Below, piece by piece: positions 1-6,063 of a DNA stretch of 6,083 nucleotides. The DNA comes from Gammaproteobacteria bacterium (GTDB lineage: Bacteria; Pseudomonadota; Gammaproteobacteria; Pseudomonadales; Pseudomonadaceae), in the NCBI GenBank assembly GCA_012800475.1, contig JAAZJF010000089.1, positions 1 through 6,083 on the forward strand. Direction: 5' to 3'. Every line of letters begins with the position of its first letter. The stretch's first letter is position 1. Under the pieces are notes generated by a model. It saw nothing but the letters and a program-made list of their open reading frames with translations. It was not told where the DNA came from and ran no database searches. Both the position numbers and the translations under genes were made by a program.

Positions 1-18
1 CGCTAATCTGTTAATAAA

Positions 19-786
19 TTAATCAACCGCATAATGCCTAACTTGTTCTTGCACAATCTTGCCCATCCATTCGCGCAAATGGCCGGGCTCAAGCACCTGC
101 AAGCCGGAGCCTTGGCTGAGCAACCAGCGGCGCAACTGCATGCCATCGAGCACCTCGGCTTCTAGTAGATACTGCTCTGGATTGTGCGGATCAACAGTTA
201 GACTTTGTTGCGCAGATAAAGGGGTTTCTTCAAGTAATGGCGCAAGCCATGGGCTGATGCCTAACTTAAGCGCAATGCGCTGCTGATCGGGCAATAACCA
301 CTGCATCGCACCGCCATCGAGATAATCATCAATATTAAACTCTGGAAAAGGCCGCGCAGACTCATCGAGCAACTCAACATCTTGATAACGGTGTAAGGCC
401 GTAATACGCACATCATCAAACTCATAAAACCGACACAGCACATACAGCGTATGCCCTTGCTGCACTAAGCCATAGGGATGAATAATCCGCTCGGCTTTGC
501 CTTTATAAGTTGCTTTAAATTGACGGTTCTCCAGCAGCGCTTCATAAATCAAAGCCACCGCCTGGGCATCCACTTGCGGAGCCTGTAAAAAATGTTGCTG
601 GGTAATGCGTACTTTATCCATCCAACCCTGATATTTGCTGGAGTTGAGCTTGTACAACTGTTCTTCTGCTTCCTGCTGCCAAGGCTGTAAATGATGCAAC
701 ACTTGTGGCGGTAACAAGGGCTTTAAATGCTCTAAAGCCATCGACACTGTTAGCGCTGTAACTGCATCCATACTTGGAAAAGCCAT
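19..786 (-). CDS. WYL-domain regulator, effector part of a frameshifted gene
   Basis: This is the C-terminal part of a YafY-type transcriptional regulator, 255 residues from its first ATG. WYL domains are thought to bind small ligands or nucleic acid and to control an attached helix-turn-helix. Residues 1-75 are the linker that normally follows the HTH. The WYL domain spans about 76-145, with the core RIIHPYGLVQQGHTLYVLCR; the signature W-Y-L tripeptide is replaced by L-Y-V at 114-116. A WCX-like C-terminal domain covers about 170-248. The frame is open upstream to base 849 but offers no ATG, GTG or TTG beyond 786, and no Shine-Dalgarno sequence precedes 786, so independent translation is doubtful. 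The DNA-binding part lies just upstream in another frame (1021-845). Family assignment is firm; whether any functional protein is made is uncertain. Confidence 0.8.
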   Translation of the reverse strand: MAFPSMDAVTALTVSMALEHLKPLLPPQVLHHLQPWQQEAEEQLYKLNSSKYQGWMDKVRITQQHFLQAPQVDAQAVALIYEALLENRQFKATYKGKAERIIHPYGLVQQGHTLYVLCRFYEFDDVRITALHRYQDVELLDESARPFPEFNIDDYLDGGAMQWLLPDQQRIALKLGISPWLAPLLEETPLSAQQSLTVDPHNPEQYLLEAEVLDGMQLRRWLLSQGSGLQVLEPGHLREWMGKIVQEQVRHYAVD

Positions 787-844
787 ATGCTGACTGCTTT
801 TACTAAAAGCCCAAGCGATACCCGTTTTACCGCGCCCTGTGGCT

Positions 845-1021
845 TCACTTTACTAAGGCAAAGTGACTGGATAATTTGACTAAATCACGCTGTACGGTGC
901 GTAAACTTACGGGGTAACCGGCATGTTCTAAGCGCTCATAGAGCTGCTGGCTACTGATATAACGAGGTTCGCGGGGGATGTGCTGCAGCAGTAAAAGTAA
1001 GCGTAACGATGCGTCGGCCAT
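845..1021 (-). pseudogene. HTH part of the WYL regulator, cut off by a frameshift
   Basis: Starting at the ATG at 1021, 58 codons encode a winged helix-turn-helix of the HTH_11/DeoR-like kind that opens YafY regulators. A first helix (RLLLLLQHI, residues 7-15) is followed by ISSQQLYERLEHAG (22-35) and the recognition helix SLRTVQRDLVKLS (39-51), then FALVK and a TGA at 847-845. The remaining regulator sequence continues one base further along, in the frame of the WYL part (SEATGRGKTGIAWAF and onward). Dropping one base, for example one A of the AAA at 850-852, would restore a single reading frame of about 334 codons, a normal length for this family. The break is either a real inactivating mutation or a sequencing error. 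The start has only a weak GGA upstream as a ribosome binding site. Confidence 0.75.
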
Positions 1022-1042
1022 AAACTATCCAATCCATTAGAT

Positions 1043-1055
1043 GACATAATATGTC
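1043..1055. promoter_or_regulatory. Palindrome GACATA-A-TATGTC, candidate operator
   Basis: Two perfect 6-base arms (1043-1048 and 1050-1055) flank a single central A. The site lies 21 bp upstream of the regulator's ATG, between it and the oppositely oriented ATPase fragment. On the minus strand it contains TATTAT (1051-1046), one mismatch from a sigma70 -10 hexamer, although no good -35 element sits at the right distance. Autoregulation by the HTH protein would fit this place, but that is inference from position and symmetry only. Confidence 0.35.
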
Positions 1056-1063
1056 GCAGCATA

Positions 1064-1321
1064 ATGGCATCATTCAATCTCAGTCGCAAACAGCCACCTA
1101 AAGTGCTGCACAACACTATTGTGCAGTTGGCGCAATGAGTCAGTTTAGACGAGGTGGAAAGCCGTATTTTAGAGTTTGCCGTGGCTCTATCTATGGATTC
1201 ACCGCTGGCTGATGCAGCAGAACTGCTAGGGGATTTAAACACCGCCAAGCTCTTTTATAGCCTAGCAACACTGCTGGAATACAGCGAATCAGCTTTTGCG
1301 ACCAAACTGGAAAGTTATCAA
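1064..1321 (+). pseudogene. Internal fragment of a large AAA-family ATPase gene (N-terminal region)
   Basis: One plus-strand frame carries protein-like sequence on both sides of an in-frame TGA (1136-1138). It runs from MASFNLSRKQPPKVLHNTIV (1064 onward) to LAQ, then after the stop VSLDEVESRILEFAVALS, DSPLADAAELLGDLNTAK and LFYSLATLLEYSESAFAT. This resembles, from memory, the helical N-terminal region of long Pseudomonas AAA ATPases, whose pattern near 'ESRILEFAV..L' and 'LG.L....V...L..LL' it follows. The part with Walker A and B motifs is absent and the similarity ends two bases from the tRNA 3' end. Such ATPases are, to my recollection, often encoded beside WYL regulators, which supports the call. 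A GTG at 1154 could open a 63-codon ORF, but its last codons run into the tRNA and no plausible function remains. The family call is a memory-based inference. Confidence 0.45.
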
Positions 1322-1323
1322 AA

Positions 1324-1400
<77 letters not shown>

Positions 1401-1777
1401 AAAGGGAAAATGTGGCGTTTCTTGCTTAAAACCACGACTGCAGTTTGCAGTAAAATGCTCAGTACACACACTGCGTGTTACAGATCAGCCAAGGCATTTT
1501 AAGCGTCACGAATCATACCTAGCTCAACTAAAGTTGTCATGCACCAGCGTGTAAAAACAGCGCTAATGTACACGACAACCTTGCGCCAAGCACAACTGCC
1601 GCACTGAAACCTTTCAAGAAGTGAGCCAGGCCCGTGAGCGCACAGCGGAAAAATAACGCGCGGCACACAGACGAGTAGTTCTTCTCATGCGCTAGAACTG
1701 GCATGATAGACCGCTTACTTATTTGCACACTGGCATCGCTGCTGTGCCCCATCATGCGGTTTAGCCTAAGGTCGGTC
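1401..1777. other. Gene-free region between the tRNA and the TSUP gene
   Basis: I find no convincing gene in this 377-base stretch. Open frames on both strands here are short or are antisense extensions from the TSUP gene, and none resembles a known family. The segment nearest the tRNA (about 1401-1480) probably holds the tRNA promoter on the minus strand. The segment nearest 1778 should hold the TSUP promoter, but I could not pick out a good -35/-10 pair. Short imperfect inverted repeats, such as CTGCA-GTT-TGCAG near 1438-1450, have no T-tract and are not called terminators. Confidence 0.5.
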
Positions 1778-2563
1778 ATGTCTTTATCCTTAAGTTTTAT
1801 CAACGAGCCCTCGATTTTATTGCTGCTGATTGCTGCAGCTTTTATTGCAGGTTTTATTGATGCGATTGCCGGTGGCGGAGGGTTACTGACGATCCCAGCG
1901 CTCTTAATGGCTGGCCTGCCGCCGCACTTAGTGCTGGGCACCAATAAACTGTGTGCCACATTTGGCTCGGCCACAGCCAGTTGGGCATTTTACCGCAAGG
2001 GCTTGTTTCAGCCTCAGCAATGGTCTCGTGGGCTGCTGGCGACCGGAATCGGTGCGATATTAGGTGCATTATTGGCGCAGCAATTACCCTCTGAGTGGCT
2101 CAACCAAATGTTGCCGGTGGTGGTATTTGCGTGCGCTGCGTATTTGTTATTCGGCCCTGCGCCCAAAGACAATCACAGCAGTGCTGCGGTGATTAAAACT
2201 ACGCGTCAAATCCCGCAGGGTTTAACCTTGGGGTTTTACGACGGCGTTGCTGGGCCTGGTACGGGAGCTTTTTGGACGGTCAGCACGTTAATGCTGTATC
2301 CGTTGGATTTATTGCGCGCCAGCGGTGTGGCACGCTCGATGAACTTTATCAGTAACGGTGCTGCGCTGAGTATGTTTATCATCAGCGGTAATGTCGCTTG
2401 GGCCATTGGTTTGGGCATGGGCGCGGCCTTAATGCTCGGTGCAGTGGTGGGCGCGCGCGTTGCTATTGGTGGCGGTAACCGTTTGATTCGTCCTGTATTT
2501 ATCCTAGTCGTGATGGCGCTGGCGGCACGCTTAGCTTGGCAGCACTGGTTCGGGATGGCCTAA
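1778..2563 (+). CDS. TSUP (TauE/SafE, DUF81) family membrane transporter
   Basis: A 261-residue polytopic inner-membrane permease of the 4-toluene sulfonate uptake permease family. Characterised members move sulfite, sulfonates, sulfoacetate or related anions, but the substrate cannot be read here. The two-fold repeat typical of the family is visible. Half one has AGFIDAIAGGGGLLTIPALL (24-43) and LGTNKL (53-58); half two has LGFYDGVAGPGTGAFW (151-166). Hydrophobic segments lie near 12-31, 86-101, 111-126, 192-209, 210-228 and 238-255. Length is normal. I chose the ATG at 1778 because AAGG sits six bases upstream and the first transmembrane helix then starts about 12 residues in, as usual. An in-frame ATG at 1703 would add 25 non-conserved residues. 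The 3' end overlaps convergent nudC by 33 bp. Family call is strong; physiological role is open. Confidence 0.93.
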   Translation: MSLSLSFINEPSILLLLIAAAFIAGFIDAIAGGGGLLTIPALLMAGLPPHLVLGTNKLCATFGSATASWAFYRKGLFQPQQWSRGLLATGIGAILGALLAQQLPSEWLNQMLPVVVFACAAYLLFGPAPKDNHSSAAVIKTTRQIPQGLTLGFYDGVAGPGTGAFWTVSTLMLYPLDLLRASGVARSMNFISNGAALSMFIISGNVAWAIGLGMGAALMLGAVVGARVAIGGGNRLIRPVFILVVMALAARLAWQHWFGMA

Positions 2564-3379
2564 GCGCTGCGCAACATATAAATCAATTAAATAACGAGCA
2601 ATGGAATTGTGTGCCGGCAAGCGCGGTAAATCATAGATGCTAAACCACTGTGCATCTTCGATTTCATCCGGCTGCGGGACAATATCCCCATGACTGTACT
2701 CGGCGTGGTAGCCGAGCATTAACGAGTGCGGAAACGGCCAGTTCTGACTGGCGATATAGCGAATATTCTTAATTTCAACATTCACTTCCTCACGTACCTC
2801 ACGGCGCACACAATGCTCAACGGTTTCATTGGGTTCCACATAGCCTGCCAGCGCACTGTACATGCCCTCAACAAAACGCGGCGAGCGACCCAGTAAAATC
2901 TCATCCCCACGTGTCACTACAACAATCATACTGGGCGACAAACGCGGGTATTCTTGTACACGGCAGAGCGCGCATTGCATCATGCGATGCCCTTGCGCTT
3001 GTTGCATGGGTTGACCACAGCTGCCACAAAAACGATGTTGACGCGCCCAAGTGCCAATCTGACTGGCAAAGGCCAGCAAACGAAAGCGGCTTAACTGCCC
3101 TTCCAGCATAAAGTCGCGCATGCTGTGCCACTGCATATGCTGCAACTCAAGCGGCTCAGCCAACTCAAACACAAACACCGGCTCACCATTGAGATGGCCA
3201 ATACCTTGCTCAGCAATAATCTGCGCAGCACACTGCACACGCAACCATTCACGGGGGAAGACTAAGCTTTGCATGTCACCTAAAAACCGCATGCGGCAAT
3301 GAGCAACCGCTAAGCCACCCTCGCAACTCAATTCAGGCATACCTTGCTGCCAGTCTAGGGTTGTGCGCTGTTCATTCAT
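2531..3379 (-). CDS. nudC: NADH pyrophosphatase NudC (NAD-capped RNA decapping hydrolase)
   Basis: A 282-residue cytosolic Nudix hydrolase. The family splits NAD(H) into NMN(H) and AMP, and E. coli NudC also removes NAD caps from RNA. An N-terminal Nudix-like domain (about 1-110) is followed by a four-cysteine zinc ribbon (C118, C121, C136, C139) and the catalytic Nudix domain (about 146-270). The Nudix box is G179-x5-E185-x7-REVREEV, with Asn200 where the consensus has Gly. The NADH-pyrophosphatase signature downstream reads SQNWPFPHS (211-219), against the usual SQPWPFPxS. The start at 3379 is preferred because AGGTGA lies five bases upstream; an ATG at 3403 would add eight residues and has no good ribosome binding site. 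It follows the isomerase gene by 93 bp on the same strand and probably shares its transcript. Its last 33 bases overlap the TSUP gene. Confidence 0.95.
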   Translation of the reverse strand: MNEQRTTLDWQQGMPELSCEGGLAVAHCRMRFLGDMQSLVFPREWLRVQCAAQIIAEQGIGHLNGEPVFVFELAEPLELQHMQWHSMRDFMLEGQLSRFRLLAFASQIGTWARQHRFCGSCGQPMQQAQGHRMMQCALCRVQEYPRLSPSMIVVVTRGDEILLGRSPRFVEGMYSALAGYVEPNETVEHCVRREVREEVNVEIKNIRYIASQNWPFPHSLMLGYHAEYSHGDIVPQPDEIEDAQWFSIYDLPRLPAHNSIARYLIDLYVAQRLGHPEPVLPS

Positions 3380-3472
3380 TGTGGTCACCTGCCTTACTTG
3401 CATTGAAAGCTGCTATGTACTGTGAAGCTTCAGTATGACGGATTCAACAGCCAAGCTGTATGCGCCAAAGGC

Positions 3473-4285
3473 TTAATCTTTAAACTCAGGCTGCTGTTTA
3501 CGCATATGCGCAGCCATGGCAACGCGCAAGTCTTCGGACTGCAACATCGCCGCATTCCACGTAGCAATATAATTTAAGCCATCGGCCACACTGTGATCGC
3601 GGGCATAGCGAATCATTTCTTTAGTGCCTTGAATGGCCAGCGGTGATTTTTGTGCGATGCTGTGCGCGATCTCAAAAACACCGGCGAGTAGTGCGGCAGG
3701 GTCGTTGTATGTGCGATTGACTAAACCAATGCGCACTGCTTCCTCAGCCACTAGCGTACGACCCGTATAAGCCAATTCACGCATCATGCCATCGCCAATA
3801 ATGGAAGGTAAACGCTGCAGGGTGCCCACATCAGCGGCCATACCGACATCAATCTCTTTAATGGCAAACTGAGCATCGTCACTGCAATAGCGCATATCAC
3901 AGGCGCTGATCAAATCAATGGCGCCGCCTAAGCAGTAACCTTGAATCGCCGCTAAAACAGGTTTAGAGCATTGCTCAACTGCATTAAATGATGACTGCAA
4001 CTCTTCAATCTTACGTTTTAGAGTACGGGCATTGCGACCCACATCTTGACCGAGCTGCGCGCCCACTTGCGCCAGCAGCATCAAATCAATCCCAGAAGAA
4101 AAATGCGCTCCCGCACCGGACAATACCACCACGCGTACTGCAGGCGTGTCTTCGATCCAAGCAAAAATCTCACGAATTTCTGACCAGAAGTCGGCATTCA
4201 TTGCATTGACTTTTTCAGGGCGGTTGATTTGCACGTGAGCGATTGCATCTTGGACATCGACCTTGAATGCTTGGTAAGCAGCCAT
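3473..4285 (-). CDS. Delta3,5-delta2,4-dienoyl-CoA isomerase (crotonase family)
   Basis: A 270-residue crotonase-fold enzyme, likely cytosolic. It probably converts 3,5-dienoyl-CoA to 2,4-dienoyl-CoA during beta-oxidation of fatty acids with odd-position double bonds. Oxyanion-hole segments are HFSSGIDL (61-68) and GYCLGGAIDL (116-125). The acidic residues of the eukaryotic ECH1 isomerase (Asp176, Glu196, Asp204 in the rat enzyme) have counterparts at D124, E144 (IKEIDVG) and D152 (AADVGTLQRLP) with identical spacing of 20 and 8. The C-terminal RDHSVADGLNYIATWNAAML also matches that subfamily. General enoyl-CoA hydratase is the usual automatic annotation but is less likely. The start at 4285 has AGAGGA seven bases upstream, and a candidate promoter lies at 4373-4346. 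nudC follows 93 bp downstream, so the pair is likely an operon. It diverges from nhaB. Confidence 0.9.
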   Translation of the reverse strand: MAAYQAFKVDVQDAIAHVQINRPEKVNAMNADFWSEIREIFAWIEDTPAVRVVVLSGAGAHFSSGIDLMLLAQVGAQLGQDVGRNARTLKRKIEELQSSFNAVEQCSKPVLAAIQGYCLGGAIDLISACDMRYCSDDAQFAIKEIDVGMAADVGTLQRLPSIIGDGMMRELAYTGRTLVAEEAVRIGLVNRTYNDPAALLAGVFEIAHSIAQKSPLAIQGTKEMIRYARDHSVADGLNYIATWNAAMLQSEDLRVAMAAHMRKQQPEFKD

Positions 4286-4318
4286 ATATTTTTCCTCTAA
4301 GCAAGTTTATTGTTGTGA

Positions 4319-4387
4319 GTGATAAGTGTACTGATGCAAAAAACTACTATAACAAGCCCCTTTAAAAAGTCGATGTGGTGATAAGTG
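4319..4387. repeat. Direct repeat GTGATAAGTG, two copies flanking the promoter
   Basis: GTGATAAGTG occurs at 4319-4328 and again at 4378-4387, 59 bp apart start to start. With one single-base gap the match extends upstream to TGTG(A)GTGATAAGTG. The second copy overlaps an inverted repeat, ATAAG-TG-CTTAT (4381-4392). One copy lies just past the predicted transcription start of the isomerase operon and the other just upstream of its -35, in the region shared with nhaB. This arrangement would suit a regulator binding two sites, but no regulator is identifiable from the sequence. Confidence 0.4.
4346..4373 (-). promoter_or_regulatory. Candidate sigma70 promoter of the isomerase-nudC operon
   Basis: On the minus strand, TCGACT (4373-4368; four of six matches to the -35 consensus) is followed after 16 bases by TATAGT (4351-4346; five of six matches to TATAAT). 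Transcription would start near 4339, giving a leader of about 55 bases before the ATG at 4285. The pair of direct repeats at 4319-4328 and 4378-4387 brackets this site. No equally good promoter was found for nhaB on the other strand. Confidence 0.45.
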
Positions 4388-4495
4388 CTTATTTTCATAG
4401 ATAAAAATCAACATTTAGGCTGAAACTCTTTGAAACACTTGATCTTTTGAGCCCTTCGTCCGAAAGTAGCTGGATCTTTTTAGGGGATACTGTAA

Positions 4496-5998
4496 ATGTC
4501 CAACTCTTTCGCTGCTGCTCTCGGGCGCAACTTTCTAGGGCAATCGCCCACGTGGTATAAACAAACAATACTTTTCTTCCTGATTCTCAACCCTTTTGTC
4601 TTGCTCAGCTTAGGCCCTGCAGTCATGGGTTGGTTATTGGTAGCAGAGTTCATCTTTACTTTGGCCATGGCACTCAAATGCTACCCGCTGCAACCGGGTG
4701 GTTTATTGGTGATCGAAGCCATAGTGATGGGACTGGCAACCCCTGATGCCCTCTATGAAGAGCTACTGCAAAACTTCCCAGTGATTCTGCTGCTGATGTT
4801 TATGGTGGCTGGTATCTACTTTATGCAAGATTTGCTGCTGACCGCGTTTTCGCAGATCTTACTTAAAGTTAAATCCAAAATGCTACTCAGCTTGATGTTT
4901 TGTGCTTTAGCTGCATTTTTATCTGCTTTCTTAGATGCCTTAACCGTAACCGCGGTGTTAATCAGTGTCACCGTGGGCTTCTATTCGGTGTACCACAAAG
5001 TCGCCTCGGGTAAGAGCCCGCGTGAAGACAGCAACTACGGCTCAGACACTGAAGTCATTGAGTTGCACCGCGAGCACTTAGAAGAGTTTCGCTCATTTTT
5101 ACGTAGCCTGTTAATGCACGCAGCCGTCGGTACCGCCTTAGGAGGTGTCAGTACCTTAGTCGGCGAGCCACAAAACCTGCTGATTGGTAAAACCATGGGC
5201 TGGGACTTTGGTGAGTTCTTTATGCACATGGTACCCGTAGCCTTACCTGTGTTTATTGCCGGTTTAATCACCTGCGCCGCGCTGGAGCATTTCCACTGGT
5301 TTGGTTATGGCGCAAAGCTGCCAAAACCTGTGTTTCAAGTGTTAGCCGACTTTGACCGCGAAGAACGCAAGCGCCGCACCAGCACACAAACGGCAGCACT
5401 CGTTGTACAAGGTGTTGCAGCCGTTATTTTGATGCTCGGTTTGGCCTTTCATGTCGCTGAAGTGGGTTTAATTGGTTTGCTGGTGATCGTCTTAATCACC
5501 TCGCTCAACGGTATTACTGACGAGAACCAAATTGGTCGCTCCTTCCAAGATGCACTCCCCTTCACCGCTTTACTGGTGGTGTTTTTTGCGGTGGTCGCAG
5601 TGATTCAAGAGCAGGGCTTATTTGCGCCTGTGATTGGCTGGGTACTCACTATGCCGATTGATCAGCAACCTTCCATGCTGTTTATCGCCAATGGCTTACT
5701 GTCTGCGATCAGTGACAACGTGTTTGTGGCTACCATTTATATCACCGAGGTTGAAAAAGCCTTCGCTGCAGGCCAGATGACGCGTGAGCACTTTGATTTA
5801 CTCGCCATTGCCATCAACACGGGTACCAACTTACCCAGCGTTGCCACGCCCAACGGTCAAGCCGCTTTCTTGTTCTTGCTGACCTCGGCGATTTCACCTT
5901 TGATTCGCTTATCCTACGGCCGCATGGCCTTTATGGCGATTCCATATGCCATTGTTATGAGCTTAGTCGGCTGGTGGGCAGTGACTCACTGGGCATAA
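4496..5998 (+). CDS. nhaB: Na+/H+ antiporter NhaB
   Basis: A complete 500-residue inner-membrane antiporter that exports Na+ (and Li+) in exchange for protons. It supports sodium tolerance and pH homeostasis. Length matches Pseudomonas NhaB and is close to the roughly 513 residues of E. coli. FLSAFLDALTVTAVLISV (141-158) places an aspartate at exactly residue 147, the position shown to matter for E. coli NhaB activity. Other family blocks are GGVSTLVGEPQNLLIGKTMG (216-235), SDNVFVATIY (406-415) and NTGTNLPSVATPNGQAA (441-457). Hydrophobic segments recur along the whole length, with a charged cytoplasmic-type loop at about 170-205 and another at 283-298. The ATG at 4496 has AGGGGA eight bases upstream. 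The gene diverges from the isomerase gene across 210 bp and ends in its own terminator. No defects are visible. Confidence 0.97.
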   Translation: MSNSFAAALGRNFLGQSPTWYKQTILFFLILNPFVLLSLGPAVMGWLLVAEFIFTLAMALKCYPLQPGGLLVIEAIVMGLATPDALYEELLQNFPVILLLMFMVAGIYFMQDLLLTAFSQILLKVKSKMLLSLMFCALAAFLSAFLDALTVTAVLISVTVGFYSVYHKVASGKSPREDSNYGSDTEVIELHREHLEEFRSFLRSLLMHAAVGTALGGVSTLVGEPQNLLIGKTMGWDFGEFFMHMVPVALPVFIAGLITCAALEHFHWFGYGAKLPKPVFQVLADFDREERKRRTSTQTAALVVQGVAAVILMLGLAFHVAEVGLIGLLVIVLITSLNGITDENQIGRSFQDALPFTALLVVFFAVVAVIQEQGLFAPVIGWVLTMPIDQQPSMLFIANGLLSAISDNVFVATIYITEVEKAFAAGQMTREHFDLLAIAINTGTNLPSVATPNGQAAFLFLLTSAISPLIRLSYGRMAFMAIPYAIVMSLVGWWAVTHWA

Positions 5999-6036
5999 AA
6001 AAACCGCAAGCGTTGTCTTAACGCTTGCGGTTTTTT
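5997..6036. terminator. Rho-independent terminator after nhaB, probably bidirectional
   Basis: CCGCAAGCGTT (6004-6014) pairs perfectly with AACGCTTGCGG (6020-6030) around a five-base loop. Six T residues follow (6031-6036) and a run of A precedes the stem, extending it and giving a T-tract on the opposite strand too. The last two bases of the nhaB stop codon are part of the A-run, so the structure starts directly at the end of the gene. Confidence 0.93.
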
Positions 6037-6063
6037 GATCGGTGCGATTCGAACTCACAGATC
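6037..6063. repeat. 27-nt imperfect palindrome with TTCGAA core
   Basis: Directly after the terminator, GATC at both ends (6037-6040, 6060-6063), GTG/CAC inner arms and a central TTCGAA (6048-6053) form an imperfect inverted repeat. It has two mismatched positions in each arm. Read on the minus strand, GAGTTCGAATC also looks like a tRNA T-arm, but its stem has an A-G mismatch and no acceptor end or CCA follows. The window ends 20 bases later, so its nature is open. Confidence 0.35.

Noticed and set aside
845..852. Programmed +1 frameshift like that of prfB in the WYL regulator
   Set aside because: The required shift is +1 at a UGA, but the preceding AAG codon gives poor re-pairing in the new frame (AGU) and no Shine-Dalgarno-like stimulator precedes it. 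A simple mutation or read error is more likely.
928..1248. 106-codon minus-strand open frame over the regulator start and the ATPase fragment
   Set aside because: It is antisense to the ATPase fragment and out of frame with the HTH, with a serine-rich low-information composition typical of shadow frames.
1703..1777. Upstream ATG for the TSUP gene
   Set aside because: The 25 added residues look unlike the family and lack a ribosome binding site; the ATG at 1778 has AAGG at proper spacing.
1537..1974. 145-codon minus-strand open frame covering the intergenic region and the TSUP 5' end
   Set aside because: Nearly half is antisense to the well-supported TSUP gene, and the rest shows no recognisable family or ribosome binding site.
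3447..3459. ACAGC-CAA-GCTGT hairpin between the isomerase and nudC genes
   Set aside because: The five-pair stem is weak and no T-tract follows on the minus strand, so it is not a convincing terminator.
4441..4480. GATCTTTT direct repeat (4441-4448 and 4473-4480) in the nhaB leader
   Set aside because: Eight bases of AT-rich repeat are easily expected by chance and no accompanying symmetry or promoter supports a role.
4286..4495. Na+ or Li+ riboswitch in the nhaB leader
   Set aside because: Sodium/lithium riboswitches exist upstream of some antiporter genes, but I could not match a conserved core or a clear multi-stem fold here. A covariance-model search would be needed.
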